Shown here piece by piece: positions 1 through 9,376 of a stretch of 64,000 nucleotides of DNA. Below the pieces are notes generated by a model. That model saw only the letters and a program-made list of their open reading frames with translations. It was not told the origin of the DNA and made no database searches. The stretch comes from Mariniflexile sp. AS56 (GTDB taxonomy: Bacteria; Bacteroidota; Bacteroidia; Flavobacteriales; Flavobacteriaceae), in NCBI RefSeq assembly GCF_030552475.1, contig NZ_JAUPED010000001.1:310001-374000 (forward strand), in the 5' to 3' direction. Position 1 is the first letter of the stretch. Every line of letters starts with the position of its first letter. A program made the translations under genes and the position numbers.

Positions 1-224
1 TCAAAGACCCTATGCCTAGTGATGGCCCTTGTATATTTACAGGTAAAGCTGCTATTTATTATGGCGAACAAGACTACTTTGATGACAAACTAGGACACGT
101 GTTATTAAAAAATCAACCTTTAGCTATTTGCGATAAAACCGCAGGTGCTTTAGCGTCATTAAACAGAGACGACATTTTTATTAGCGAATCTACATACCAT
201 TATGATGGTGGTGGCTGTTGCTAA
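1..224 (+). CDS. C-terminal end of a possible arsenite methyltransferase-like protein (5' truncated by window)
   Basis: The reading frame is open to the left edge (first full codon at base 3), so the ATG at 12 is unlikely to be the start; about 74 C-terminal residues are visible. The piece contains a GPCIFTGKAAIYYG stretch and ends in GGGCC, a glycine run followed by two terminal cysteines. A Cys-Cys tail of this kind is what I remember from Bacteroidota ArsM-type arsenite S-adenosylmethyltransferases, whose operons can include a PiT-family transporter such as the next gene. The methyltransferase domain itself lies outside the window, so the assignment rests on weak recall and context. A rho-independent terminator follows at 245-276. 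Confidence 0.4.
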   Translation, partial: KDPMPSDGPCIFTGKAAIYYGEQDYFDDKLGHVLLKNQPLAICDKTAGALASLNRDDIFISESTYHYDGGGCC

Positions 225-244
225 CTACCTGTTATCATTTTAAT

Positions 245-276
245 AAAAAGGCGCATTTAAATAAATGCGCCTTTTT
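245..276 (+). terminator. Rho-independent terminator
   Basis: A perfect 9-bp stem (250-258 with 263-271, GGCGCATTT/AAATGCGCC) with a 4-base loop is followed by TTTTT. The A-run before the stem means it could work in both directions. It separates the truncated first gene from the PiT transporter gene. Confidence 0.8.
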
Positions 277-339
277 ATTTATAAACCCAGTAAGTTCTCG
301 CTGTAAAAAGCGTCAAAAATAAAATCTAAAAACTACTTC

Positions 340-1452
340 ATGATTTTATTCTTGCTTTTTATTTCTGCCCTTTTTTTAGCCTATAGCAATGGTGCCAACG
401 ATAATTTTAAAGGTGTTGCCACATTATTCGGCAGCGGTACTAGCAATTACAAAAAAGCTATAAGTTGGGCAACAATAACCACACTTGCAGGATCGATCAC
501 CGCTATATTTTTAGCGGGCGAATTAGTTAAAAACTTCTCAGGAAAAGGACTGCTTCCAGATGAGTTACTTACCATGCCTATATTTGCCATTTCCATCGCA
601 TTTGGTGCCGCATTAACTGTGTTTATTGCCACTAAGGTAGGCATGCCAATTTCTACCACACACGGGCTAGTTGGCGCGCTATTTGGGGCAGGTGTTATGG
701 CTGTAGGGTCACAATTCAACTTTGAAAAACTAGGAAACACCTTCCTTATCCCGCTAATTGTAAGCCCATTAATGGCGGCTGTATTTAGTTATATCATTTA
801 CATCATTTTTAGATTTTTCAGAAAATCGTCGGGTATTACCAAATCAAGCTGTTTGTGTGTTGTTGAGAACCAAGTTCCTTCTCCTGTTAAATCCACAAAT
901 ATGACTTTAGAAATGACTTCCAGTTTAGAAATAGTTGCCTGTAAAAAAGGATGTATTAAAACTTACGAAGGCACATTACTGGGTATTTCCTCCCAACAAA
1001 TTTTAGATAAGCTTCACTTTTTAAGTGCAGGGGTGGTTAGTTTTGCTAGAGGATTAAATGACACCCCTAAAATAGCAGGATTACTACTTATTCTGAATGT
1101 GATAGAAATACACTGGAGCATGCTTTTCATTGCTGTTATCATGGCCATTGGTGGTTTAATGAATGCTAAAAAAGTGGGCATTAATATGAGTAAAAAAATA
1201 ACCCCCATGAATTCTGGACAAGGCTTTACCGCAAATCTAGTAACGGGAGTTTTAGTTACAACAGCAAGTATTCACGGGTTACCCGTTTCAACAACTCATG
1301 TATCGGTAGGCTCGATTTTTGGTATAGGAACTGTAACTAAGAAAGCCGATTATAAAATGATAGGCAAAATAGTATTATCTTGGGTACTTACTTTACCTAC
1401 GGCCGCCATTATAAGCGCCTTAATTTACAAACTGTTAGAAACTTTAATATAA
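340..1452 (+). CDS. PiT-family inorganic phosphate transporter
   Basis: This is a 370-residue integral membrane protein. PiT carriers bring in phosphate (and arsenate as an analogue) with H+ or Na+. Both halves of the internal duplication are visible: GANDNFKG near residues 18-25 and RGLNDTPK near 235, each followed by an STTH motif (about 105 and 317). The hydrophilic loop between the halves (about 160-210) holds four cysteines in SCLC and CKKGC, unlike the neutral linker one might expect. The ATG start at 340 gives a normal hydrophobic N-terminus. The gene ends 7 bp before the conserved N-terminus of the sterol desaturase frame, suggesting cotranscription. Phosphate as substrate is a family inference. 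Confidence 0.88.
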   Translation: MILFLLFISALFLAYSNGANDNFKGVATLFGSGTSNYKKAISWATITTLAGSITAIFLAGELVKNFSGKGLLPDELLTMPIFAISIAFGAALTVFIATKVGMPISTTHGLVGALFGAGVMAVGSQFNFEKLGNTFLIPLIVSPLMAAVFSYIIYIIFRFFRKSSGITKSSCLCVVENQVPSPVKSTNMTLEMTSSLEIVACKKGCIKTYEGTLLGISSQQILDKLHFLSAGVVSFARGLNDTPKIAGLLLILNVIEIHWSMLFIAVIMAIGGLMNAKKVGINMSKKITPMNSGQGFTANLVTGVLVTTASIHGLPVSTTHVSVGSIFGIGTVTKKADYKMIGKIVLSWVLTLPTAAIISALIYKLLETLI

Positions 1453-1459
1453 AACAACC

Positions 1460-2344
1460 ATCGAAAAGTACATCAACATTATAAAAAACGCCTACGCTGG
1501 CTATTGGAATTATTTAAAAAACGAGTTAATTTCCATAAACCATTGGGACAACTTTTTTTATGGCCTCATCGTCATTTCACTTGTTGTTTGGCTATTAGAA
1601 ATTATATTCCCATGGCGTAAAAACCAATCTATTTTCAGGAAAGATTTTTGGTTAGACACCTTCTATATGTTTTTCAATTTCTTCCTATTAAACTTAATTG
1701 TACTTATAGCCTTATCAAATACGGTTGCTGCCTTATTCAACGATGCTTTAAAAACAATAGGGCTTTCCGTTTCAAGTCTTCAACTTTTTGATGTTGACAA
1801 TCTGCCAAAATGGTTGGGTTTATTCGTTTTCTTTTTAGTATCCGACTTTGTTCAATGGAATACCCATCGCTTATTGCATCGCATCCCGTTTCTGTGGAAT
1901 TTCCACAAGGTGCATCATTCTGTAAAAGAAATGGGCTTTGCAGCACACCTACGCTACCACTGGATGGAGCCCGTAGTTTACAAATCGCTATTATATATTC
2001 CCATTGCCATTATTGGTGGTTTCGATGCGCAAGATGTCGCTATTGTTTACTTCTTCAGCATCATTATCGGGCATTTAAACCACGCGAATTTAGGTTGGGA
2101 TTATGGGATTTTAAAATACATTTTCAATAATCCAAAAATGCATATTTGGCACCATGTAAAAGAACTTCCTGAACATGTTAGGTTTGGTGTTAATTACGGA
2201 CTAACATTAAGTATTTGGGATTACTTATTCAAAACAAACTATGTACCATACAACGGAAGAGACATAGAACTTGGTTTTGATGGGGACGAACAATTCCCGA
2301 AAGACTTTATAAACCAGGAGTTTTACCCTCTTAATAAAAAATAA
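1460..2344 (+). CDS. Sterol desaturase / fatty acid hydroxylase family protein, probable ATC start
   Basis: Membrane di-iron hydroxylase of the ERG3 superfamily; it would hydroxylate or desaturate a lipid. Three histidine clusters are present: HRLLH (about 136-140), HKVHH (about 150-154) and HIWHH (about 229-233), between hydrophobic helices. The first ATG in frame (1667) would remove about 69 residues, including a plausible first helix and the FPWRKNQSIFRKDFWLD stretch typical of the flavobacterial family. The frame is open from 1448, and from 1460 it reads ATC-GAA-AAG-TAC, that is I/M-EKY, where relatives as I recall them begin MEKY-like. I therefore place the start at ATC 1460, 7 bp after the PiT stop. 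Start loss by G-to-C mutation is the alternative. The stop overlaps the next ATG (TAATG). Confidence 0.75.
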   Translation: MEKYINIIKNAYAGYWNYLKNELISINHWDNFFYGLIVISLVVWLLEIIFPWRKNQSIFRKDFWLDTFYMFFNFFLLNLIVLIALSNTVAALFNDALKTIGLSVSSLQLFDVDNLPKWLGLFVFFLVSDFVQWNTHRLLHRIPFLWNFHKVHHSVKEMGFAAHLRYHWMEPVVYKSLLYIPIAIIGGFDAQDVAIVYFFSIIIGHLNHANLGWDYGILKYIFNNPKMHIWHHVKELPEHVRFGVNYGLTLSIWDYLFKTNYVPYNGRDIELGFDGDEQFPKDFINQEFYPLNKK

Positions 2345-3045
2345 TGACAAAATTACTAAGCATCCTTTTTTGCACCATTCTAAGCGTTTCAATTCAAGCT
2401 CAAGGCAGCGATCATTCATCATGGACGACTCTTTTGAAAAAACATGTTTCCAACACGGGAGAAGTTAATTACAAAACGTTTAAAGCAGACCAGAAAGAGC
2501 TAACAACATATATTTCATATTTAAGCAAAAATACGCCCAATGCGTCTTTTTCAAGAGGTGAAACATTAGCCTATTGGATCAATGCCTATAACGCACTAAC
2601 CATCGATTTAATTTTACGCAATTACCCTATAAAAAGTATTAAAGACATTAAAGACCCCTGGGACCAACGTCTTTGGAAATTAGGCAACACCATGTACAAT
2701 TTAAGTGATATTGAACATGAAATATTACGTAAAATGGACGAACCTCGTATCCATTTCGCGATTGTTTGCGCGTCTGTTTCGTGTCCGAAACTTTTAAACG
2801 AAGCGTTTACCTCTAAAAATTTAGAACTTCAGCTTACAAAAGCTACTAAAGATTTTTTAGGAGACCCACAGCGTAATGTCATTACGAAAAACCGTTTAGA
2901 ATTATCTAAAATATTTCAGTGGTTTACTAAAGATTTTAAACAGAATGGCGACCTCATCGATTTTTTAAACCAATATACAAGCGTTCAAATTTCAGCGAAA
3001 GCGAAAACAAGTTATAAAGATTATGATTGGGCATTAAATAATTAA
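2344..3045 (+). CDS. DUF547 domain protein, exported
   Basis: 233 residues with an N-terminal signal peptide (ILFCTILSVSIQAQ) cleaved near residue 20. The DUF547 signatures are present: YWINAYNALTIDLIL (about 80-94), IHFAIVCASVSCPKL (about 137-151) and a late EAF...L segment. DUF547 has been compared with glutaredoxin-like or transglutaminase-like folds, but its biochemical role is unknown; the Cys in CASVSCP is conserved in the family. Start codon overlaps the desaturase stop by one base, so the two are probably translationally coupled. Confidence 0.85.
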   Translation: MTKLLSILFCTILSVSIQAQGSDHSSWTTLLKKHVSNTGEVNYKTFKADQKELTTYISYLSKNTPNASFSRGETLAYWINAYNALTIDLILRNYPIKSIKDIKDPWDQRLWKLGNTMYNLSDIEHEILRKMDEPRIHFAIVCASVSCPKLLNEAFTSKNLELQLTKATKDFLGDPQRNVITKNRLELSKIFQWFTKDFKQNGDLIDFLNQYTSVQISAKAKTSYKDYDWALNN

Positions 3046-3092
3046 GCCTTATGTTGTGCTAAATTTACCTTAGCCCAACATCAACCTAATTT

Positions 3093-3785
3093 ATGGATCA
3101 ATTATCTATCATTATACCTATTCTAAATGAAGCAGAAACTATTAAAAATCTGCTACATCATATTTTAGAAAATTCTTCCAAAGAAAATATTTCAGAAATT
3201 ATTATAGTTGATGGTGGCAGTACGGATGGATCTACAGACATCGTATCCAAATTTTCAAATATCGTCATCCTAAATTCTGAAAAAGGGCGTGCCAAACAAA
3301 TGAATTTGGGCGCAAAATACGCCACAGGCAACATTCTTTATTTTTTACATGCCGACTCTTTCCCGCCTAAACATTTTGACCAACTCATCCTTAAAGTAGT
3401 TAAAAAAGGTCATGAAGCTGGTTGCTTTAGAATGCAATTTGCCAGTTCCCATTGGTGGCTACAAATAGCCAGTTGGTTTACACAATTTAATTGGCGCGCT
3501 TGTCGTGGCGGTGACCAAAGTCAATTTATAACCAAAAATTTATTTCAAGACATTGGCGGTTTTAATGAAAGCTATATAATTTACGAAGACAACATTCTTA
3601 TTAATGCTTTGTATGAAAGAAATCAGTTTGTTGTTATTAATAAAAAGCTAAAAACCTCAGCTCGTTTATACCAAAAACACGGGGTTTTGAAACTTCAATT
3701 TCACTTCGGAATAATCTATTTAAAAAAGTGGTTTGGCGCTTCAGCCGAAGAACTCTATATTTATTATCTAAAACATATTGCTTAA
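3093..3785 (+). CDS. Glycosyltransferase family 2 (TIGR04283-like)
   Basis: 230-residue GT-A fold enzyme without membrane segments. Starts with SIIIPILNEAETI, then IIVDGGSTDGS (about 38-48), KGRAKQMNLGA (about 67-77) and the metal-binding HAD triad in YFLHADSFPP in place of DxD. This pattern matches the TIGR04283 group of GT2 enzymes, which are often found near radical-SAM or arsenosugar genes. Forty-seven bases separate it from the DUF547 gene. Donor and acceptor cannot be read from the sequence. Confidence 0.85.
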   Translation: MDQLSIIIPILNEAETIKNLLHHILENSSKENISEIIIVDGGSTDGSTDIVSKFSNIVILNSEKGRAKQMNLGAKYATGNILYFLHADSFPPKHFDQLILKVVKKGHEAGCFRMQFASSHWWLQIASWFTQFNWRACRGGDQSQFITKNLFQDIGGFNESYIIYEDNILINALYERNQFVVINKKLKTSARLYQKHGVLKLQFHFGIIYLKKWFGASAEELYIYYLKHIA

Positions 3786-3866
3786 TATTTATTTTTTTGT
3801 AATTTCAGACAATTACATTAAGCATCCCTTTCATTTAATAAAACTAAATTAAATTTTTTCATTCAT

Positions 3867-6800
3867 ATGAACATCAAAAAAGTACTTGTAGCCAACAGAG
3901 GCGAGATTGCCATTAGAATTTTTAGAGCCTGTACAGAAATTAGTATTAAAACCGTTGGCGTATACACCTTTGAAGACCGATACTCACTACACAGATACAA
4001 AGCTGATGAATCGTACCAAATTGGCGAAAATAACGAGCCTTTAAAACCTTATTTAAATATAGATGCTATTATAAAAGTAGCACTAGATAGTGGCGCAGAT
4101 GCCATACATCCTGGATACGGTTTTCTTTCTGAAAACGCAGCATTAGCTCAAAAATGTGAAGATAACGGCATTATTTTTATTGGCCCTAAAGTATCTGTTT
4201 TAAAATCTTTAGGCGATAAAATAACGGCTAAAGAGGTGGCTGTAGCGAATAAGATCCCCATCATTCAAAGTAACGAAAAACCATTAATAGACATCGCAAC
4301 TGCTTTAAGTGAAGCTAAAAAAATAGGCTACCCTATCATGCTAAAAGCGGCATCGGGAGGTGGCGGAAGAGGTATGCGTGTTATTCGAAAAGAAGACGAA
4401 CTTAAAGGCGCCTACAACGAAAGTAAACGCGAGGCTTTAAATGCCTTTGGTGATGACACCGTATTTTTAGAAAAATTTGTAGAAAACCCTAAACATATTG
4501 AAATTCAAATTGTTGCCGATAACTACGGAAACACAGTGCATTTATTTGAACGCGATTGTTCTGTACAACGTCGTTACCAAAAAGTAATTGAATTTGCACC
4601 TTCTTATGGATTGAAAGACGAGACTAAAAACGCCTTGTATGCTTATGCCATAAAAATATGCAAAGCTGTAAATTACAACAACATTGGTACCGTCGAATTT
4701 TTGGTGGATGATGATGATTCTATCTATTTTATTGAAGTAAACCCTAGAATTCAAGTTGAACATACCGTTACAGAAGTTATTACTAATATCGATTTAGTAA
4801 AAACACAAATATTTATTGCCGGCGGATACAAATTAGCCGACGACCAAATTAAAATAGCCAGTCAAGAATCTATTCGCATTAATGGCTATGCCCTGCAATG
4901 TCGAATTACAACTGAAGATCCTCAAAACGATTTCAAGCCAGATTACGGAACGGTTTCGGCATACCGAAGTGCCTCGGGCTTTGGTATTCGTTTAGATGCA
5001 GGAAGTATTTATCAAGGCGCTAAAATTTCGCCATTTTTCGATTCCATGCTTGTAAAAGTAACAGCGAACAGTAATTCGCTTGATGGTGCCAGCAGAAAAA
5101 TACGTCGTGCTTTAGCAGAGTTTAGAATTAGAGGTGTAAAAACAAACATGCCGTTTCTTGATAATATTTTGAAACATGATACCTTCAGACAAGGGAAAGT
5201 GACGGTGAATTTCATTAAATCGAATCCTGATTTATTTGAATTTAAGGCCCCTAGAAATAGAGCCACCAAATTACTTACCTATTTAGGCGAGGTAACCGTA
5301 AACGGAAACCCTGATGTTAAAAAAATAGATACAAGTAAAACATTTATAAAACCCAAAGTACCAAAGTTTGATGCCGATGCGCGTTTCCCTGAAGGCACCA
5401 AGGATTTACTTAACAAATTAGGACCAGAAAAATTCTCGCAATGGTTAGTAAATGAAAAGAAAGTTCATTTCACAGATACGACCATGCGCGATGCGCACCA
5501 AAGTTTATTGGCCACCAGAATGCGTACATATGATATGCTTGCGGTAGCTGAAGGCTATGCAAAAAACCATCCAGACATATTTAGTATGGAGGTTTGGGGA
5601 GGAGCTACTTTTGATGTTTGCTTACGTTTTCTTCAAGAAAACCCATGGGAACGCCTTAAGTTATTACGTAAAGCGATGCCGAATTTACTTTTACAAATGC
5701 TTATTAGAGGTTCGAATGGTGTGGGTTACAAGGCCTATTCTGATAATTTAATTGGCGAATTTGTTGAAAAATCTTGGGAAAGTGGTGTCGATGTTTTTAG
5801 AATTTTCGATTCGCTTAACTGGATGAAATCTTTAGCACCATGTATCGAACATGTGCGCACAAGAACAAATGGTTTAGCCGAAGGTTCTATTTGTTATACA
5901 AACGACATTCTGAATCCTGACAACAAAAAATACAATTTAAAATACTACGTAGATCTTGCCAAGGAGATTGAAAATGCCGGCGCCCATATTTTAGGCGTTA
6001 AAGACATGGCAGGTTTATTAAAACCATACGCGGCTTACGAACTTATTTCCGCATTAAAATCTGAATTAAAAATTCCTATTCATTTACATACACACGATAC
6101 ATCATCCATTCAATCGGCTACCTATTTAAAAGCCATTGAAGCGGGCGTTGACGTGGTCGATGTGGCTTTAGGTGGTCTATCTGGATTAACATCACAACCT
6201 AATTTTAATTCGGTTGTTGAAATGATGAAATTTCAAGACCGAGCTAGCAGTATAAATATTGATTCTTTAAATGAATATTCTAATTATTGGGAAACCGTAA
6301 GAGAGTATTATTACCCGTTTGAGTCTGGTTTAAAATCAGGTTCTGGTGAAGTCTTTAAACATGAAATTCCTGGCGGACAATACTCAAACTTAAAACCACA
6401 AGCTAGAGGCCTTGGCTTGGAAGAACGCTTTCATGAAATCACCCAAATGTATGGCGATGTTAACACCCTTTTCGGAGATATTGTAAAAGTAACTCCAAGT
6501 TCAAAAGTGGTTGGTGATATGGCACAATACCTAGTTAGCAACAATTTAACCATTCAAGATGTACTTGAAAAGGGAGACACGTTGTCTTTCCCACAATCGG
6601 TAGTCGACTTTTTTAGAGGTGACTTAGGGCAGCCCGTTGGTGGTTTTCCAAAGGAACTTCAGAAAATCATTTTAAAAGATCAAGTACCTTATACTGATAG
6701 ACCGAATGCGCACATGCCTCCACTCGATCTAGAAAAGGAGTACAAAGATTTCAAAAAAATATTCGAACACGATTTAAGTAGAACGATAGATTATACCGAT

Positions 6801-7319
6801 TTCCTATCTTATCAATTATACCCTAAAGTATTTACAGATGCGTACAACAACCATTTAAAATACGATAACCTTATGAAATTGCCTACCAAAAATTTCTTTT
6901 ATGGTATGGAGATTGAAGAAGAAATTATTGTTGAATTGGATAAAGGAAAAACCATCCTTATTACTTTAGATTCTATGAGTAGAGCTAATAGTGACGGTAT
7001 GGTAACGCTGTATTTCAAACTTAACGGACAAGGACGTAGTGTTGACATTAAAGACAAAAGTATTAAGATAGAAAGGATAGAAAACACAAAAGCAGATAAA
7101 ACAGACCCATTTCAAATAGGAGCACCATTACAAGGGATGCTGTCTAATATTCTAGTTAAAAAAGGGGATAAGGTGGTAAAAAACCAACCCTTATTTATTA
7201 TAGAAGCTATGAAAATGGAAACCACTATTACAGCGACTGAGGAAGCTACCGTAAAACAACTGGTACTAAAACCAGGTTTTATGGTAAATTCGGAAGACTT
7301 GGTAATTAAATTAAGCTAA
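3867..7319 (+). CDS. pyc: Pyruvate carboxylase
   Basis: Converts pyruvate, bicarbonate and ATP to oxaloacetate, refilling the TCA cycle. At 1150 residues it is the full single-chain length. Order of domains: biotin carboxylase (about 1-455) with ATP-grasp AASGGGGRGMRVI near 160 and EVNPRIQVEH near 290; carboxyltransferase (about 530-830) with TTMRDAHQSLLATR near 537, the KDMAGLLKP lysine near 711 and metal ligands HLHTHD near 737; PYC/OADA allosteric-tetramerisation region; biotin carrier domain with EAMKMET near 1113 (biotinylated Lys about 1115). Monocistronic on the plus strand; it converges with the phosphatase gene with only 3 bp between stops. Confidence 0.97.
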   Translation: MNIKKVLVANRGEIAIRIFRACTEISIKTVGVYTFEDRYSLHRYKADESYQIGENNEPLKPYLNIDAIIKVALDSGADAIHPGYGFLSENAALAQKCEDNGIIFIGPKVSVLKSLGDKITAKEVAVANKIPIIQSNEKPLIDIATALSEAKKIGYPIMLKAASGGGGRGMRVIRKEDELKGAYNESKREALNAFGDDTVFLEKFVENPKHIEIQIVADNYGNTVHLFERDCSVQRRYQKVIEFAPSYGLKDETKNALYAYAIKICKAVNYNNIGTVEFLVDDDDSIYFIEVNPRIQVEHTVTEVITNIDLVKTQIFIAGGYKLADDQIKIASQESIRINGYALQCRITTEDPQNDFKPDYGTVSAYRSASGFGIRLDAGSIYQGAKISPFFDSMLVKVTANSNSLDGASRKIRRALAEFRIRGVKTNMPFLDNILKHDTFRQGKVTVNFIKSNPDLFEFKAPRNRATKLLTYLGEVTVNGNPDVKKIDTSKTFIKPKVPKFDADARFPEGTKDLLNKLGPEKFSQWLVNEKKVHFTDTTMRDAHQSLLATRMRTYDMLAVAEGYAKNHPDIFSMEVWGGATFDVCLRFLQENPWERLKLLRKAMPNLLLQMLIRGSNGVGYKAYSDNLIGEFVEKSWESGVDVFRIFDSLNWMKSLAPCIEHVRTRTNGLAEGSICYTNDILNPDNKKYNLKYYVDLAKEIENAGAHILGVKDMAGLLKPYAAYELISALKSELKIPIHLHTHDTSSIQSATYLKAIEAGVDVVDVALGGLSGLTSQPNFNSVVEMMKFQDRASSINIDSLNEYSNYWETVREYYYPFESGLKSGSGEVFKHEIPGGQYSNLKPQARGLGLEERFHEITQMYGDVNTLFGDIVKVTPSSKVVGDMAQYLVSNNLTIQDVLEKGDTLSFPQSVVDFFRGDLGQPVGGFPKELQKIILKDQVPYTDRPNAHMPPLDLEKEYKDFKKIFEHDLSRTIDYTDFLSYQLYPKVFTDAYNNHLKYDNLMKLPTKNFFYGMEIEEEIIVELDKGKTILITLDSMSRANSDGMVTLYFKLNGQGRSVDIKDKSIKIERIENTKADKTDPFQIGAPLQGMLSNILVKKGDKVVKNQPLFIIEAMKMETTITATEEATVKQLVLKPGFMVNSEDLVIKLS

Positions 7320-7322
7320 GTT

Positions 7323-8051
7323 TTATTTATTCCTTCCTTTTTCATTTGGATATAAACCAGGCAATGCATCACTTTGGTGTATTGCTTTGGTTTCTATATT
7401 TACAGCCGTTATTTTGCCCTTAAAAGCAGCACCCGTATCAATATTCCAAATATTAAAAGCCTGCATAGGCACATCACAATTAAAATTGGTAGTTGGCGTA
7501 TGCCCTATATAAATTTCTTTATAGTGTTTTAAACGATTCGGGAATACTAACGAATCTTCTTTGATACTTTTATCCATAGACAAAGCCATTTCCCAAAGCG
7601 TTCTATCTAAATAAAACGTTTGTTGAAACGCTTCTCTGTCTACACCGTGCGGCGATGTAAACCCAGCATGAAGAAACAATCTATTCTCAGCATCCATATG
7701 GTATAACGCCATTTTCTGGAAGAACTCCAAATGCCCCTTTTTCTCAGCATCTGAAATACCAGCATAACTTTCCATCGTTTCTTTACCACCATGCATATAC
7801 CATGTTGGATTCACTTCTTCAGTCTCCAACCAATTTTCACACCAAACATCATGATTCCCTTTTATAAAAATGCAATTTATTTTTTCCGAAAGGTCTAATA
7901 AAAAGGCAATAACTTGGGCAGACTCACTCCATCCATCTACATAGTCACCTACAAAAATAAGCGTATCTTCTTCTTTAACTTCTACTTTATTTAATACTTG
8001 TAACAAGGCTTTTAACCCACCATGAATATCTCCAATAGCATATATGCTCAT
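7323..8051 (-). CDS. Metallophosphoesterase (serine/threonine phosphatase family)
   Basis: 242-residue calcineurin-like phosphoesterase. The binuclear metal motifs appear in order: GDIHG (about 7-11), GDYVDG (about 35-40), GNHDVW (about 65-70), HAGF and GHTPTT. This is the PrpE/ApaH-like single-domain form seen in many Bacteroidota; the substrate may be a phosphoprotein or a nucleotide such as Ap4A. No signal peptide, so cytoplasmic. A TAnnTTTG box lies 18 bp upstream of the ATG (8069-8076). Confidence 0.9.
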   Translation of the reverse strand: MSIYAIGDIHGGLKALLQVLNKVEVKEEDTLIFVGDYVDGWSESAQVIAFLLDLSEKINCIFIKGNHDVWCENWLETEEVNPTWYMHGGKETMESYAGISDAEKKGHLEFFQKMALYHMDAENRLFLHAGFTSPHGVDREAFQQTFYLDRTLWEMALSMDKSIKEDSLVFPNRLKHYKEIYIGHTPTTNFNCDVPMQAFNIWNIDTGAAFKGKITAVNIETKAIHQSDALPGLYPNEKGRNK

Positions 8052-8068
8052 AAATCAAAAAATTTCTG

Positions 8069-8076
8069 CAAAACTA
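8069..8076 (-). promoter_or_regulatory. Candidate -7 promoter box
   Basis: On the minus strand this reads TAGTTTTG, an exact fit to the Bacteroidota -7 consensus TAnnTTTG, close upstream of the phosphatase ATG at 8051. No clear -33 TTTG was found. Such boxes occur by chance in AT-rich DNA. Confidence 0.35.
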
Positions 8077-8119
8077 AAAGATTAAAATTAGAAACAAGAA
8101 TATCGTGATTAACTTTACA

Positions 8120-9376
8120 TTAAAAATACTGTCCAATACCAAAAACCAAACCTTGCATGGCGTTATCTGAAACGCCGTAGCCGTAATCAATTCTTAAAAT
8201 AGCGTTGTATATTTTTTTATGCATAAACCGAAGTCCGATACCTGGGTATATTTTAATATTTTCAGAGGCGCTTAAATCGTTAAAATTACCACCTGGGTTT
8301 CTCCAAGTGCCCGCATCAATAAAAGCATTGCCTTGAAGCACAAACCAATCTTTTTCAAAAAACGTATGTCGGTACTCTGTATTTAAAACAAGCACACCAG
8401 TACCTCTATCAATGGTATTCCCCACACCTCTAACATTCAAATTATTATCTACTGAAAAAGGCGCAAAAGGAGTTTCGTTATTTGAAGAAAGCCCCAAACG
8501 TATTCTATTCGCCCAATTACCGCGTTCACCTACACGTTTAAATAGCAAAAAATCATTCCAACCTATAAAAAAATCAGGCAAATTATCACTGGTAGAAGTA
8601 ACATACTGAAAATTAAACTGACTCTTAAACCCAGAAACATATTGATAGAAATAATCTAAATTATTATATTCGTAAATACCTTTCAAAAGCCATTTTTTCA
8701 CATTCAAAGCTTGGGGAACATTGGGGTTAGTCGCACCAAATTGGTAAGCATAATCTTCTATAAAATAATTTAAACCCAATTCAATTTTATTATGAAAATT
8801 GATTTCACACAGACCTAAAACCTCAAAAGACCTATTATTGTATTTATAATTAGAAGATGTATTATCAAAAAAAACAGGCTCTAAAGTGGTTAGGTTTTGT
8901 AAATTAATGGCGAGTCCAAACGTATTTGAAAACAAATAAGGCGCTCTAAAGTTTAAGGCATAACTATTATAGTTATCCTTTTGGTAAAACCCGCCCAAAC
9001 TAATATTTCTTCCAAAGGCATTGAACTCATAAAGTCCTACACGGTAAGCAAACTCATCTTGGTTGGTTGTGAAAACATTTAATGAAGGAATTAATGTGTA
9101 GTTTTCTTCAATATTATAAACCACTTCATATTTATTATTTTCAGAAAAAACGACTTGAAAATAGGCATGAGACACAGAAGGCAATCTCTTTAAACGCACC
9201 ATATCTTCCTCTATTTGTAAAGAATCAAGAACACCACCCATTTTTATGGTAGATATACTTTCAACAAAGGATGTTTTCAACCTTTTATTGCCTTGAATTT
9301 TTAAATAGGACACCCGTTGCTGCGCATAGAAATGACAACTAAAAAGGACACAAAAAACGTAAAGCAGTTGCTTCAT
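8120..9376 (-). CDS. Outer-membrane protein with one POTRA-like domain and a BamA/ShlB-type barrel
   Basis: 418 residues. Signal peptide at 1-18 (LLYVFCVLFSCHFYAQ), a single POTRA-like domain (about 20-95, with IQGNKRLKTSFVES and IEEDMVRLKRLPSV), then an antiparallel barrel ending in a C-terminal aromatic (GIGQYF). Full BamA has five POTRA domains, so this is the short surface-antigen type, possibly a TamA/ShlB-like translocator or a lipid-handling barrel. Its ATG directly follows the TAA of the GH113-like gene upstream with no gap, so the pair is almost certainly translated from one transcript. Confidence 0.8.
   Translation of the reverse strand: MKQLLYVFCVLFSCHFYAQQRVSYLKIQGNKRLKTSFVESISTIKMGGVLDSLQIEEDMVRLKRLPSVSHAYFQVVFSENNKYEVVYNIEENYTLIPSLNVFTTNQDEFAYRVGLYEFNAFGRNISLGGFYQKDNYNSYALNFRAPYLFSNTFGLAINLQNLTTLEPVFFDNTSSNYKYNNRSFEVLGLCEINFHNKIELGLNYFIEDYAYQFGATNPNVPQALNVKKWLLKGIYEYNNLDYFYQYVSGFKSQFNFQYVTSTSDNLPDFFIGWNDFLLFKRVGERGNWANRIRLGLSSNNETPFAPFSVDNNLNVRGVGNTIDRGTGVLVLNTEYRHTFFEKDWFVLQGNAFIDAGTWRNPGGNFNDLSASENIKIYPGIGLRFMHKKIYNAILRIDYGYGVSDNAMQGLVFGIGQYF

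Noticed and set aside
1810-2130. 106-residue ORF inside the sterol desaturase gene, other frame
   Set aside because: Shadow of the desaturase frame, which carries the three His motifs.
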